A stretch of DNA of 21,076 nucleotides, taken from NCBI RefSeq assembly GCF_000434895.1, contig NZ_FR892739.1, forward strand, positions 1 to 21,076, written 5' to 3'. This stretch comes from Phascolarctobacterium succinatutens CAG:287. GTDB taxonomy: Bacteria; Bacillota; Negativicutes; Acidaminococcales; Acidaminococcaceae. The notes under the pieces were generated by a model. It was given only the letters and a program-made list of their open reading frames with translations. It had not been told where the DNA came from and did not search any database. The translations under genes and the position numbers were made by a program. Shown piece by piece: positions 7,441-14,569 of this stretch. The stretch's first letter is position 1, and every line of letters starts with the position of its first letter.

Positions 7441-8633
7441 GCTTTTACCTCCGCACACAGCTCGGTGATTTTAGCAATAATCTGCTTGTTTTCTTCAGGT
7501 AAGCCGATGGTGATACGCAGGCAGCCCTGCAGCACCGGATGCGTGCTGAAATCACGCACCAGAATACTGTTGGCCAAAAGATATTTAAAGATCAGCTTAC
7601 CTCCGGCAGCCTGCTCCGGCAGTCTTTCGCTAAACTTCGCCGCATAAGCCTTGGCAAGCTGCTGCATCAGTTCTCCCTCCGCACGGAAGGTAACAAAATT
7701 AGTTGCCGTCGGCCATACCTTAAAGCCTAAGGTTTTCAGGCAATCCGCAAATTTATCGCGTTCCTCACGGATTGTTTTGATGCGCTCCTTATACAGCTCC
7801 TTGTTTTCGTAAACAGTTTTGGCTGCCATCAGCGTAAAGGCATTTACATGATACGGCAGCAAAGCCTTGCCCAGCTGACGCACCAGCCCCAGCGCACCCA
7901 CTGCATAACCGCAACGCAAGCCTGCCAGCCCATAGGCCTTGGAAAAGGTGCGGAAAACCATCAGATTGCTGTAGCGTCCCACTAAGCTCAGGGTAGAGCC
8001 TGCTACCAGCCACAGCTTGTGCATCGGACGCAAATCATTCGGTGCCAGCTCCTTGCCATCGGCGAATTCCATATAGGCCTCGTCCATAATAACAGGGCAA
8101 TCTACATTAGCGAGAATTTTTTCCATAGCTGCCAGGCTGTTATAGTTGCCTGTCGGGTTGTTCGGATTGCAGACAATCAACAGCGAAGGCTGCTGCTCCT
8201 TGCAAAAAGCAATAACGCTGTCGGCATCAACAAAGCCTTCAGCTGTCAGCGGATAGCGCACCTCCTCGCTGTCGGAAAGGGCAGCGTACTCGCCGTACAT
8301 GGAAAATGACGGCCAGGGTACGGCAATCTTTTTGCCCGGCCCGCCAAAAACATAGCAGGCCTTTTCCAACAGCTCACTAGAGCCGTTGCCGATTTTTACA
8401 CAGTCAATATCCACATCCAGCTCTTTGGCAATAACCTCGCACAGATTTTCCGATTTAATCGGCGGATAACGGTTAAAAGGAAAGCGCGCGGTGCGTTGGG
8501 TAATTTTTTCCGCAATCTCCTGCGGCAGCGGGTAATTGCTTTCGTTGGCGTTAACAATAATATCCGCCGCCACGCTTTCTACGGCATATTCCTCCATCGC
8601 CTCAATACTTTGGCGAACAGTAAAGCTACTCAT
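7437..8633 (-). CDS. hisC: Histidinol-phosphate aminotransferase
   Basis: A 398-residue PLP-dependent fold-type I aminotransferase that converts imidazole acetol phosphate to histidinol phosphate. Visible are NPNNPTG (156-162), the cofactor aspartate in MDEAYMEF (183-190), the Schiff-base lysine K232 in TFSKAYGLAG, and the substrate-carboxylate arginine in CLRITIG near the end. It is about 40 residues longer than usual. The extra length sits in two places: about 192-219, just before the lysine segment, and about 328-348, before LVRDFS. The start has AAGGAGG six bases upstream. The operon context supports HisC over other aminotransferases. Confidence 0.93.
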   Translation of the reverse strand: MSSFTVRQSIEAMEEYAVESVAADIIVNANESNYPLPQEIAEKITQRTARFPFNRYPPIKSENLCEVIAKELDVDIDCVKIGNGSSELLEKACYVFGGPGKKIAVPWPSFSMYGEYAALSDSEEVRYPLTAEGFVDADSVIAFCKEQQPSLLIVCNPNNPTGNYNSLAAMEKILANVDCPVIMDEAYMEFADGKELAPNDLRPMHKLWLVAGSTLSLVGRYSNLMVFRTFSKAYGLAGLRCGYAVGALGLVRQLGKALLPYHVNAFTLMAAKTVYENKELYKERIKTIREERDKFADCLKTLGFKVWPTATNFVTFRAEGELMQQLAKAYAAKFSERLPEQAAGGKLIFKYLLANSILVRDFSTHPVLQGCLRITIGLPEENKQIIAKITELCAEVKA

Positions 8634-8644
8634 CTTCTGCCTCC

Positions 8645-9988
8645 TTATTTACCCACACGTTTACGAATAGCGTTGGCATGAGCCTGCAGGCCCTCTGCTT
8701 CAGCCAAGGTAATAATATCGTCAGCAGCAGCCATCAATGCCGGAGCAGTGTAGGCAATGATGCTTGTTTTCTTCATAAAGGTTTCTACGTTCAGTACGGA
8801 ATAGAACTTCGCCGTACCGCCTGTCGGCAGAACGTGGTTCGGTCCTGCATAGTAATCGCCCAGCGGTTCCGGTGAATAAGCACCCAGGAACATAGCACCG
8901 GCATTACGGATATACGGCATAATTTCAAACGGTGCCTTAGTCATGATTTCCAAGTGCTCAGGTGCAGAAAGGTTAGCCATTTCGATAACGGTAGGCATAT
9001 CCTTGGCAAGGATAATCTTGCCTGCCTGCTGCAGTGAGGTACCGGCGATTTCCTTACGCGGCAGCTGTGCCAGCTGTACTTCGATTTCCTCGCCCACAGC
9101 ATTAGCTACACGCTCGCTGTCGGTAATCAGGATAGCGCAGGCCAGCGGATCATGCTCTGCCTGGCTCAGAAGGTCTGCTGCAAGATAGGTCGGGTTAGCG
9201 CTGTCATCTGCTACAATCAAGATTTCGCTTGGGCCGGCAAGCATATCAATATCAACGTGACCGATAACGGCTTTTTTAGCCAAAGTTACGAAGATATTGC
9301 CGGGGCCGGTAATTTTTTCTACATTCGGTACGGTTGCGGTGCCAAAGGCCAGCGCAGCAATCGCCTGTGCGCCGCCCATTTTATAAATTTCGGTAACGCC
9401 GATTAATTTTGCCGTTACCAGTACGTTCGGATTAACCTTGCCGTCCTTTCCGGGCGGTACGGCCATCACAATGCGGGGAACGCCTGCTACCTTTGCCGGG
9501 CAGGCATTCATCATTACAGACGAAGGATAAGCAGCAGTGCCGCCGGGAACATAAATACCGACGGAATCAACCGGGGTAACCTTTTGGCCCAGCAGTGAAC
9601 CGTAAGGACGGTTCGTAAGCCAGGTTTTCGGCATCTGCTCCTCATGGAACTTCATAACATTGGCGATGGCACGCTCCAAAGCAGCCTTCACTTCCGGTTT
9701 GACAATAGCTTCCGCTTCCGCAAATTCTTCCTCGGTTACACGGATATTTTCCGGTGTCAGCTCTACGCGGTCAATCAGCTTAGTATAGTAAAAAAGGCTT
9801 TTATCACCGTTTTTGCGCACATCAGCAACAATCCGATCAACAACCTGTGCTGCCGTCATGTGTCTGCCGAACATAGCATCCGTGCCTGCCTGAATACGCG
9901 GAGATAATTCCACCTCGTCAAAAGCCTTCTTTTTCATTAAAGCAGCAATCTCTGCTGCGCTCATCTTTCTTGCGTCTGTAACCTGCAT
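8645..9988 (-). CDS. hisD: Histidinol dehydrogenase
   Basis: A 447-residue zinc enzyme that oxidises histidinol to histidine in two NAD-dependent steps. The zinc ligands expected from E. coli HisD are present: Q276 and H279 in LLSQAEHD, D378 in GDYYAG, and H437 in GLQAHAN. The catalytic pair E344-H345 appears in APEHLEI. I start at ATG 9988 (MQVTDAR) rather than the upstream ATG at 10006, because the upstream one overlaps the GGAGG ribosome site used by the inner ATG. It begins one base after the hisG stop. Confidence 0.96.
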   Translation of the reverse strand: MQVTDARKMSAAEIAALMKKKAFDEVELSPRIQAGTDAMFGRHMTAAQVVDRIVADVRKNGDKSLFYYTKLIDRVELTPENIRVTEEEFAEAEAIVKPEVKAALERAIANVMKFHEEQMPKTWLTNRPYGSLLGQKVTPVDSVGIYVPGGTAAYPSSVMMNACPAKVAGVPRIVMAVPPGKDGKVNPNVLVTAKLIGVTEIYKMGGAQAIAALAFGTATVPNVEKITGPGNIFVTLAKKAVIGHVDIDMLAGPSEILIVADDSANPTYLAADLLSQAEHDPLACAILITDSERVANAVGEEIEVQLAQLPRKEIAGTSLQQAGKIILAKDMPTVIEMANLSAPEHLEIMTKAPFEIMPYIRNAGAMFLGAYSPEPLGDYYAGPNHVLPTGGTAKFYSVLNVETFMKKTSIIAYTAPALMAAADDIITLAEAEGLQAHANAIRKRVGK

Positions 9989-9989
9989 T

Positions 9990-10640
9990 TTATTTATCCT
10001 CCTCATTTAAAACAATACGTAAATCCTCAACCAGCTTGTGCAAGCGCGCAAATTTCAGCTTGAAGCTGGCGCGGTTGGCAATCAGTCTGGCAGTAGCGGT
10101 AAAAATAGAATCAACCTCCGCCAGTTTATTTTCTTTCAGGGTGCGCCCTGTTTCTACTATATCTACAATCATTTCGCTCAGGCCCACGATAGGTCCCAGC
10201 TCAATCGATCCGTTGAGCTTCACGATTTCTGTCTGAATGCCCAGCTTATTGAAATAAGCCTTGGCGCAGTTAGGATACTTCGTTGCTACCCGCAGGTGAG
10301 CGTAATCCGTCAGCTTGGCGCGTTGCTTGGCCTCCGGCACCGCCATCATCAGACGGCAGCGACCAAAGCCCAAATCCAAAAGCTCCACTACGTCCTTATC
10401 CTGCTCCAGCAGCACATCCTTGCCAATGATGCCGATATCTGCCGCACCGTATTCAACATATGTCGGCACATCGACGGTCTTGGCAATAATGAAGCGCACC
10501 TTGGTTTCCTCATTGCTGATTACCAGCTTGCGCGAATCCTCGGTAATGTTTTCGGCGCTGTAGCCTACCTTCGCCAGCAGGCGTACAGACTTATCGAACA
10601 GCTTGCCCTTCGGCAATGCTATAGTAATGTATTCGTCCAT
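9990..10640 (-). CDS. hisG: ATP phosphoribosyltransferase, short-form catalytic subunit
   Basis: A 216-residue enzyme for the first, committed step: ATP plus PRPP to phosphoribosyl-ATP. It shows the fold motifs ALPKGKL (8-14) and GAADIGIIGKD, and the PRPP-loop segment VDIVETGRTL near residue 160. It lacks the C-terminal regulatory domain of long-form HisG (about 300 residues). Short-form enzymes need HisZ for activity and histidine feedback, and hisZ is the adjacent gene upstream. The ribosome site is GAGGGG. A hairpin sits in the 61-base gap between hisZ and hisG. Confidence 0.96.
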   Translation of the reverse strand: MDEYITIALPKGKLFDKSVRLLAKVGYSAENITEDSRKLVISNEETKVRFIIAKTVDVPTYVEYGAADIGIIGKDVLLEQDKDVVELLDLGFGRCRLMMAVPEAKQRAKLTDYAHLRVATKYPNCAKAYFNKLGIQTEIVKLNGSIELGPIVGLSEMIVDIVETGRTLKENKLAEVDSIFTATARLIANRASFKLKFARLHKLVEDLRIVLNEEDK

Positions 10641-10667
10641 AAAAATACCCCTCTATATTTTCCAGCC

Positions 10668-10705
10668 ATAAGCTTAATGCGTCTAATTTTTTCCTTTAAG
10701 CTTAT
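10668..10705 (-). other. Perfect hairpin between hisZ and hisG
   Basis: ATAAGCTTAA (10668-10677) and TTAAGCTTAT (10696-10705) are perfect 10-base inverted arms with an 18-base loop. The hisZ stop codon lies inside one arm. There is no long T-run after it in the direction of transcription, so it is more likely an RNA processing or stability element than a terminator. Confidence 0.6.
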
Positions 10706-11871
10706 TCTACATATACTAACGATTTACAGCCATATTCCTTTACGGCAAGCGCTGCTCCCTGCAGGTCCGCAGCCTCGGTCAGCAGCTTCACGCTACGACC
10801 TTCGCGGCGCAATGCTGTCGCTTTGGCGATTGCCTCCGGCAGCTTGCCTTCGCTCCAAGCTACCAGCACGTCCCAGGTGCGGTTATTGGTAACAACGCCG
10901 TTGCGTTCCAAAGCCAGCAGTACGCGGTCCACGCCGACGGCAAAACCTGTTGCCGGGCACTCCAGCCCGAAGCGCTGCATCATCTTGTCGTAGCGTCCGC
11001 CGCCTGCCACCGGATAACCCATTTCCGGCAGGTACACTTCAAAAAGCATGCCCGTGTAATAGTCAAGCGAACGATATAAACCAAGGTCAAAGCTCAAATA
11101 GCCTGCTGCGCCGTAAGCATCCACCAGCTTGTAGATTTTGCGCAAATCATTCAGCGCGCCTTGGCACTTAGCGTTAGTTACTATTGCAGCAACCTTGTTC
11201 AAAAGCTCTATGCCGCCCTGCAGGAAGAGGAAATCGGCAAAAAGCTGCTTGATTTTCGGACGGATATTTTCCATCGCATCTGCCATCTGCTGCATACCCA
11301 CAGCATCATGACGGCGCAGGCAATCCTTCAGCTGCTGCAGCTGAGCAGCATCAAAGCCTGCTTCCTCCGCCAGGCCGTTGATAAAATCAACGTGGCCCAG
11401 GCTGATAGCGAACTTCTGCAAGCCTGCAGCCTGCAATGCTTCGGCTGCCAGCACGATAACCTCGGCATCGGCAGCAGCGCCGCTGGCACCCAGCATTTCT
11501 ACACCGGCCTGCTCAAATTCGCATTGGCGTCCCGCCTGAATTTCTTCATAACGGTAAAGATTTGCCAGATAGCAAAGACGTTTGATCTTTTCGCCGCCCT
11601 GCAGACGTGTCGCTGTCAGGCGGGCAATCGGTGCCGTCATATCATTGCGCAGTGCCAGCAGATTATTGCTGCGGTCAAAAAAACGGAAGTCCCCTTTAGC
11701 ACCGGCAGCGCCGAAGGTATCAACATATTCAAAATCGGGTGTTTTTACCTCATCATAGCCCCATTTGTCAAAAACATTGATAATCGCATTTTCGATTCCG
11801 CGGCGTGTCTTCATCTCTCCCGGCAGAATATCCTTGGTTCCGTAGGGAACCTGATATACCTTATTAGTCAT
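10702..11871 (-). CDS. hisZ: ATP phosphoribosyltransferase regulatory subunit
   Basis: A 389-residue paralogue of histidyl-tRNA synthetase without aminoacylation function. It keeps the class II core, with motif-2-like RYEEIQAGRQCEF (about 107-119) and a late GGGRYDKM segment, but lacks the full anticodon-binding domain and the intact histidine A motif expected in HisS. It forms the hetero-octamer with short HisG and carries feedback control. The first 8 bases overlap the end of the yerC-like gene, with GAGGGG upstream of ATG 11871. The short HisG next door makes this call over HisS secure. Confidence 0.93.
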   Translation of the reverse strand: MTNKVYQVPYGTKDILPGEMKTRRGIENAIINVFDKWGYDEVKTPDFEYVDTFGAAGAKGDFRFFDRSNNLLALRNDMTAPIARLTATRLQGGEKIKRLCYLANLYRYEEIQAGRQCEFEQAGVEMLGASGAAADAEVIVLAAEALQAAGLQKFAISLGHVDFINGLAEEAGFDAAQLQQLKDCLRRHDAVGMQQMADAMENIRPKIKQLFADFLFLQGGIELLNKVAAIVTNAKCQGALNDLRKIYKLVDAYGAAGYLSFDLGLYRSLDYYTGMLFEVYLPEMGYPVAGGGRYDKMMQRFGLECPATGFAVGVDRVLLALERNGVVTNNRTWDVLVAWSEGKLPEAIAKATALRREGRSVKLLTEAADLQGAALAVKEYGCKSLVYVE

Positions 11872-12169
11872 CTTCTTTCTTCCCCTCTTTTATAACTTGC
11901 ATGACTGAATTATAACCATCAGCGCCATAAACAAGACAACGCTTAACGCGTGAAATGGTTGCGGTGCTGGCACCGGTTTTCTCTACGATAGTTTCGTAAA
12001 TACAGCCCTCATCCAGCATGCGCGCCACCTCCAGGCGCTGTGCCATTGCCTTAAGCTCGCTGATAGTACAGATATCCTCAAAAAATTTATAGCATTGCTC
12101 CTCATCCTTTAAGCTGAGAATCGCTTTGAATAACTGGTCTGTTAAATGATCATGAATATTTGCTGCCAT
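11864..12169 (-). CDS. YerC/YecD-type TrpR-family regulator, likely his operon repressor
   Basis: A 101-residue protein of the TrpR/YerC family. The helix-turn-helix spans roughly residues 36-78, with SELKAMAQRLEVARML followed by TGASTATISRVKRCL. It is the promoter-proximal gene of the histidine operon and overlaps hisZ by 8 bases. The ATG at 12169 has AGGAGG ten bases upstream. Comparative-genomic work on Firmicutes has proposed TrpR-family regulators (YerC/HisR type) for histidine genes, which fits this position. Direct repeats lie over the promoter. Regulation by histidine is inference; no ligand-binding evidence is visible. Confidence 0.88.
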   Translation of the reverse strand: MAANIHDHLTDQLFKAILSLKDEEQCYKFFEDICTISELKAMAQRLEVARMLDEGCIYETIVEKTGASTATISRVKRCLVYGADGYNSVMQVIKEGKKEDD

Positions 12170-12210
12170 TTTTTAGTTTCCTCCTGTGCGTTACGTGCAT
12201 ATAACGATAG

Positions 12211-12252
12211 TACTTTAACTCACTAACTCGTAAAAATACTTTAATACTTTAT
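12211..12252. promoter_or_regulatory. Repeat-rich operator candidate at the his promoter
   Basis: Two kinds of direct repeat overlap the his promoter and start site. TAACTC occurs at 12216-12221 and 12224-12229, exactly 8 bases apart. TACTTTAA occurs at 12211-12218 and 12237-12244, with TACTTTAT at 12245-12252. They cover the -10 box and the first transcribed bases, where a repressor would act. The partner is inferred to be the adjacent TrpR-family protein. Confidence 0.45.
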
Positions 12253-12266
12253 CTTGTGAAAGTCAA
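12238..12266 (-). promoter_or_regulatory. Promoter of the histidine operon
   Basis: On the minus strand TTGACT (12261-12266) and TAAAGT (12238-12243) are separated by 17 bases. Transcription would begin near 12231, giving a leader of about 60 bases before the yerC-like ATG. The leader is too short for a T-box. Confidence 0.68.
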
Positions 12267-12323
12267 GAAAAATTTACAAAAAATCTTTTTTCCGCAGGTT
12301 TTGTAAAAAATTTCGCATTTCCC

Positions 12324-12352
12324 TTTACAATTACCTAGTATTTTGATATAAT
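12324..12352 (+). promoter_or_regulatory. Upstream promoter for the met leader
   Basis: TTTACA (12324-12329), 17 bases, then TATAAT (12347-12352), with an extended -10 TG at 12344-12345. It is close to consensus and would start a transcript about 100 bases before the second promoter, giving two entries into the S-box leader. Confidence 0.6.
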
Positions 12353-12380
12353 TTGAGCAATTCCTGAAATCCATTGGACG

Positions 12381-12399
12381 CAGCTTTACAGCTTTACAG
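12381..12399 (+). repeat. Short tandem repeat between the two met promoters
   Basis: The unit CAGCTTTA occurs twice in tandem (12381-12396), followed by CAG. It lies between the two plus-strand promoters. It could be a binding site or a chance low-complexity tract; nothing else supports a role. Confidence 0.4.
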
Positions 12400-12426
12400 T
12401 TTTTCAGTAAATTTTACGCAAAACTG

Positions 12427-12455
12427 TTGACAATATCCTAAAATAGATGTATGAT
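12427..12455 (+). promoter_or_regulatory. Main promoter of the metNIQ operon
   Basis: A perfect TTGACA (12427-12432) is followed after 17 bases by TATGAT (12450-12455). The start would fall near 12462, about 17 bases before the SAM riboswitch, which is the usual geometry. Confidence 0.82.
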
Positions 12456-12478
12456 TATTTCATTCAAACTTAACAGAG

Positions 12479-12579
12479 ATTTCATCAAGAGTAGCTGAGG
12501 GACTGGCCCTATGAAGCTACGGCAACCACACATCAGTGAACGGTGCCAATTCCAACGGATAATTCCGGCAGATGAAGAT
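12479..12579 (+). promoter_or_regulatory. SAM-I (S-box) riboswitch aptamer
   Basis: The sequence carries the hallmark S-box core: ATCAAGAG then GAGGGACTGGCCC (12497-12509), ATGAAGC, CGGCAACC, GGTGCCAATTCC (12542-12553) and CAGATGAAG. P1 forms from TTCATC (12481-12486) and GATGAA (12571-12576). In this class SAM binding stabilises P1 and lets the terminator form, shutting off expression. The GAAG at 12573-12576 can instead pair with CTTC in the left arm of the terminator, a plausible antiterminator. The placement before metNIQ fits the class. Confidence 0.95.
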
Positions 12580-12593
12580 TACAGATGCAAAGT

Positions 12594-12625
12594 ATCCTTC
12601 GCCGTGCCGGTGAAGGATTTTTTTT
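12594..12625 (+). terminator. Riboswitch expression-platform terminator
   Basis: An 11-base stem (ATCCTTCGCCG, 12594-12604, with its complement 12608-12618, one wobble) is followed by eight T residues (12618-12625). It lies 15 bases after P1 of the aptamer, so it is the off-state structure of the SAM switch. Confidence 0.93.
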
Positions 12626-12645
12626 ACGTCGGCCGTCGATTCCGA

Positions 12646-12691
12646 CAGCGGACGTACACCGGAGAATGCTACTCTCAAGCAGCATCCGCTG
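12646..12691 (+). other. Second structured segment in the metN leader
   Basis: Downstream of the switch terminator, CAGCGGA (12646-12652) pairs with TCCGCTG (12685-12691), and TGCT (12667-12670) pairs with AGCA (12681-12684), leaving a one-sided bulge. No T-run follows. The stretch from there to the metN ribosome site (about 12692-12755) holds nothing recognisable. Confidence 0.4.
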
Positions 12692-12769
12692 ACTTCTATT
12701 GGAAAATAATCTCTCACACTAAAATAAGGACTGCTGAAACTTGCGGTCACATTAGAAAGGAACACAAGA

Positions 12770-13807
12770 ATGATAGAACTAGTTAATGTAGAAAAAACCT
12801 ACTACAGCAAGGCTGGCGACATCCATGCTCTGCACAAAACAAACCTGAGCATCAAGGCTGGCGAAATTTTCGGTATCATCGGTCTTTCCGGTGCCGGCAA
12901 ATCCACATTGGTGCGCTGCATCAACATGCTGGAAAAACCGACTGCAGGCCAGGTATTCGTTGACGGCCAGGAGCTGACCGCCATGAGCGAAGCACAGCTG
13001 CGTAAAGCACGTCAAAGCATCGGCATGATTTTCCAGCACTTCAACCTGCTGGCAAGCCGTACTGTTTATGATAACATCGCTTTTCCGCTGGAAATCCAAG
13101 GTCTGAGCAAGAGCGAAATCGACAAGCGCGTACGTCCTCTGCTGGAGCTGGTACAGTTGGAAAGCCGTGCCAACTACTATCCCAGCCAGTTGTCCGGCGG
13201 CCAGAAACAGCGTGTAGGCATTGCCCGCGCCCTGGCAAGCAATCCTAAGGTACTTCTGTGCGACGAAGCAACCAGCGCCCTAGACCCGCAGACCACCAAA
13301 TCTATTCTGCATCTGCTGCAGGACATCAACAAAAAGATGAATCTGACCATCGTGCTGATTACACACCAGATGGAGGTTGTAAAAACTATCTGTGACCGCG
13401 TTGCTGTTATCGAAAGCGGCGACATCATTGAAGAAGGCCCGATGATTGACGTTTTCACCAATCCGCAGCACCCCACTACCAAGGAATTTACCAAGAGCGT
13501 TATCAACGCCGAGCTGCCTGATATCGTTAAACAGATGAAATTAAGCGATACCTATACAGAAGGCAGCAAGCTGCTGGTACGTATCTCCTTCATCGGTGAC
13601 AGTGCCAGCGAGCCTATTATTTCCGGCATGGTAAAACATTTTGATGTTGACGTAAGCATTATTTCCGGTAATACCGACCAGCTGAAGGATGTCCTCTTCG
13701 GCACCCTGCTGATTGAGATTTCCGGTAACCGCGAGCGCATTAACAATGCATTGGAATATCTGCATCAACAGCATCTGAAAACGGAGGTAATTGGCTATGA
13801 GTCCTGA
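12770..13807 (+). CDS. metN: Methionine ABC transporter ATP-binding protein
   Basis: A 345-residue ATPase that powers methionine uptake with MetI and MetQ. Walker A is GLSGAGKST (38-46), the Q-loop FQHFNLL (89-94), the signature LSGGQ (141-145), Walker B VLLCDEATSALD (161-172) and the switch histidine H199. A C-terminal NIL domain (about 265-340) is present, which in this family binds methionine and inhibits transport. The ATG at 12770 has AAAGGA upstream. The gene follows a SAM riboswitch, which fixes the methionine specificity better than the ATPase sequence would alone. Confidence 0.96.
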   Translation: MIELVNVEKTYYSKAGDIHALHKTNLSIKAGEIFGIIGLSGAGKSTLVRCINMLEKPTAGQVFVDGQELTAMSEAQLRKARQSIGMIFQHFNLLASRTVYDNIAFPLEIQGLSKSEIDKRVRPLLELVQLESRANYYPSQLSGGQKQRVGIARALASNPKVLLCDEATSALDPQTTKSILHLLQDINKKMNLTIVLITHQMEVVKTICDRVAVIESGDIIEEGPMIDVFTNPQHPTTKEFTKSVINAELPDIVKQMKLSDTYTEGSKLLVRISFIGDSASEPIISGMVKHFDVDVSIISGNTDQLKDVLFGTLLIEISGNRERINNALEYLHQQHLKTEVIGYES

Positions 13808-14456
13808 TATGATTGACCTTTTAATAAAATCCTTTTGGGAAACCTGCTACATGGTTTTCGCTTCTACCGCACTTTCCACTTTAATCGGCATTCCGCTGGG
13901 CGTAATCCTTACCGTAACCCGCAAGGATCACATCCTGCCGAACCAGCCGCTTAACACTATTCTGGGCGCGATTGTCAACGCAACGCGTTCCACTCCTTTC
14001 ATTATATTAATGGTAGCAATTATTCCGCTGACACGTATGATTGTCGGCTCTTCCATCGGTACTACCGCAGCAATCGTGCCGCTGACTATTTCCGCAGCAC
14101 CGTTCATTGCACGTATCATTGAATCTTCTCTGCTGGAAATCAACCCCGGCATTATCGAAGCAGCTCAGGCTATGGGTGCAAGCCCGATGCAGATTATCAC
14201 TAAGGTACTGCTTCCCGAAGCAATGCATTCCATCGTACTGGGCATAACGCTTGCCATCATCAGCTTAATCGGCTACTCCGCAATGGCCGGCACCTTAGGC
14301 GGCGGCGGTCTTGGTGACCTGGCAATCCGCTACGGCTACCAACGCTTCCAGATGGATGTTATGATTGCCACTGTTGTCGTGCTCATCGTCATGGTACAAG
14401 CAATGCAGTCCTTAGGCGACTACGCATCCAAAAAGCTTAACAAAAACAAACTGTAA
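13797..14456 (+). CDS. metI: Methionine ABC transporter permease
   Basis: A 219-residue inner-membrane permease with about five hydrophobic segments. The cytoplasmic coupling loop has the EAA motif beginning EAAQAMGASPMQ (about 121-132). I choose ATG 13797 because GGAGG lies nine bases upstream; the frame is open to a TTG at 13791 that sits only three bases after that site. The gene overlaps the end of metN by 11 bases, consistent with coupled translation. Length and motifs match the MetI family. Confidence 0.95.
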   Translation: MSPDMIDLLIKSFWETCYMVFASTALSTLIGIPLGVILTVTRKDHILPNQPLNTILGAIVNATRSTPFIILMVAIIPLTRMIVGSSIGTTAAIVPLTISAAPFIARIIESSLLEINPGIIEAAQAMGASPMQIITKVLLPEAMHSIVLGITLAIISLIGYSAMAGTLGGGGLGDLAIRYGYQRFQMDVMIATVVVLIVMVQAMQSLGDYASKKLNKNKL

Positions 14457-14482
14457 TCTACAGGCCAAATGAGGGTTTACAA

Positions 14483-14540
14483 CGATGAAGCGAGTTTCAT
14501 CGACGTAATAAAGAAAAAAGCCGCTGCTGCCAGACAGCAG
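14483..14540 (+). other. Two hairpins between metI and metQ
   Basis: CGATGAA (14483-14489) pairs with TTCATCG (14496-14502), and CTGCTG (14524-14529) pairs with CAGCAG (14535-14540). Neither is followed by a T-run. Hairpins before binding-protein genes often protect the downstream mRNA and raise its level over the permease; that role is inferred here. Confidence 0.45.
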
Positions 14541-14569
14541 ACCACCATTATTTTAGGGAGGAACAACTT

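Noticed and set aside
10702..11871. Reading the gene as a histidyl-tRNA synthetase
   Set aside because: Length, missing anticodon domain and the adjacent short-form hisG all indicate HisZ.
12150..12200. Sixteen-codon leader frame with two histidine codons before the yerC-like gene
   Set aside because: No ribosome site precedes its ATG, it has only two histidines, and no attenuator terminator follows, so it is not a his leader peptide.
12170..12270. Possible T-box leader for the his operon
   Set aside because: The leader is only about 60 bases long and lacks the T-box sequence and a terminator.
12273..12330. Three TTTACAA copies between the his and met promoters
   Set aside because: The stretch is very AT-rich and one copy is part of a -35 box, so repetition by chance is likely.
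12511..12786. Open frame of 91 codons across the met leader
   Set aside because: It begins inside the riboswitch aptamer and runs through its terminator; no ribosome site or recognisable protein.
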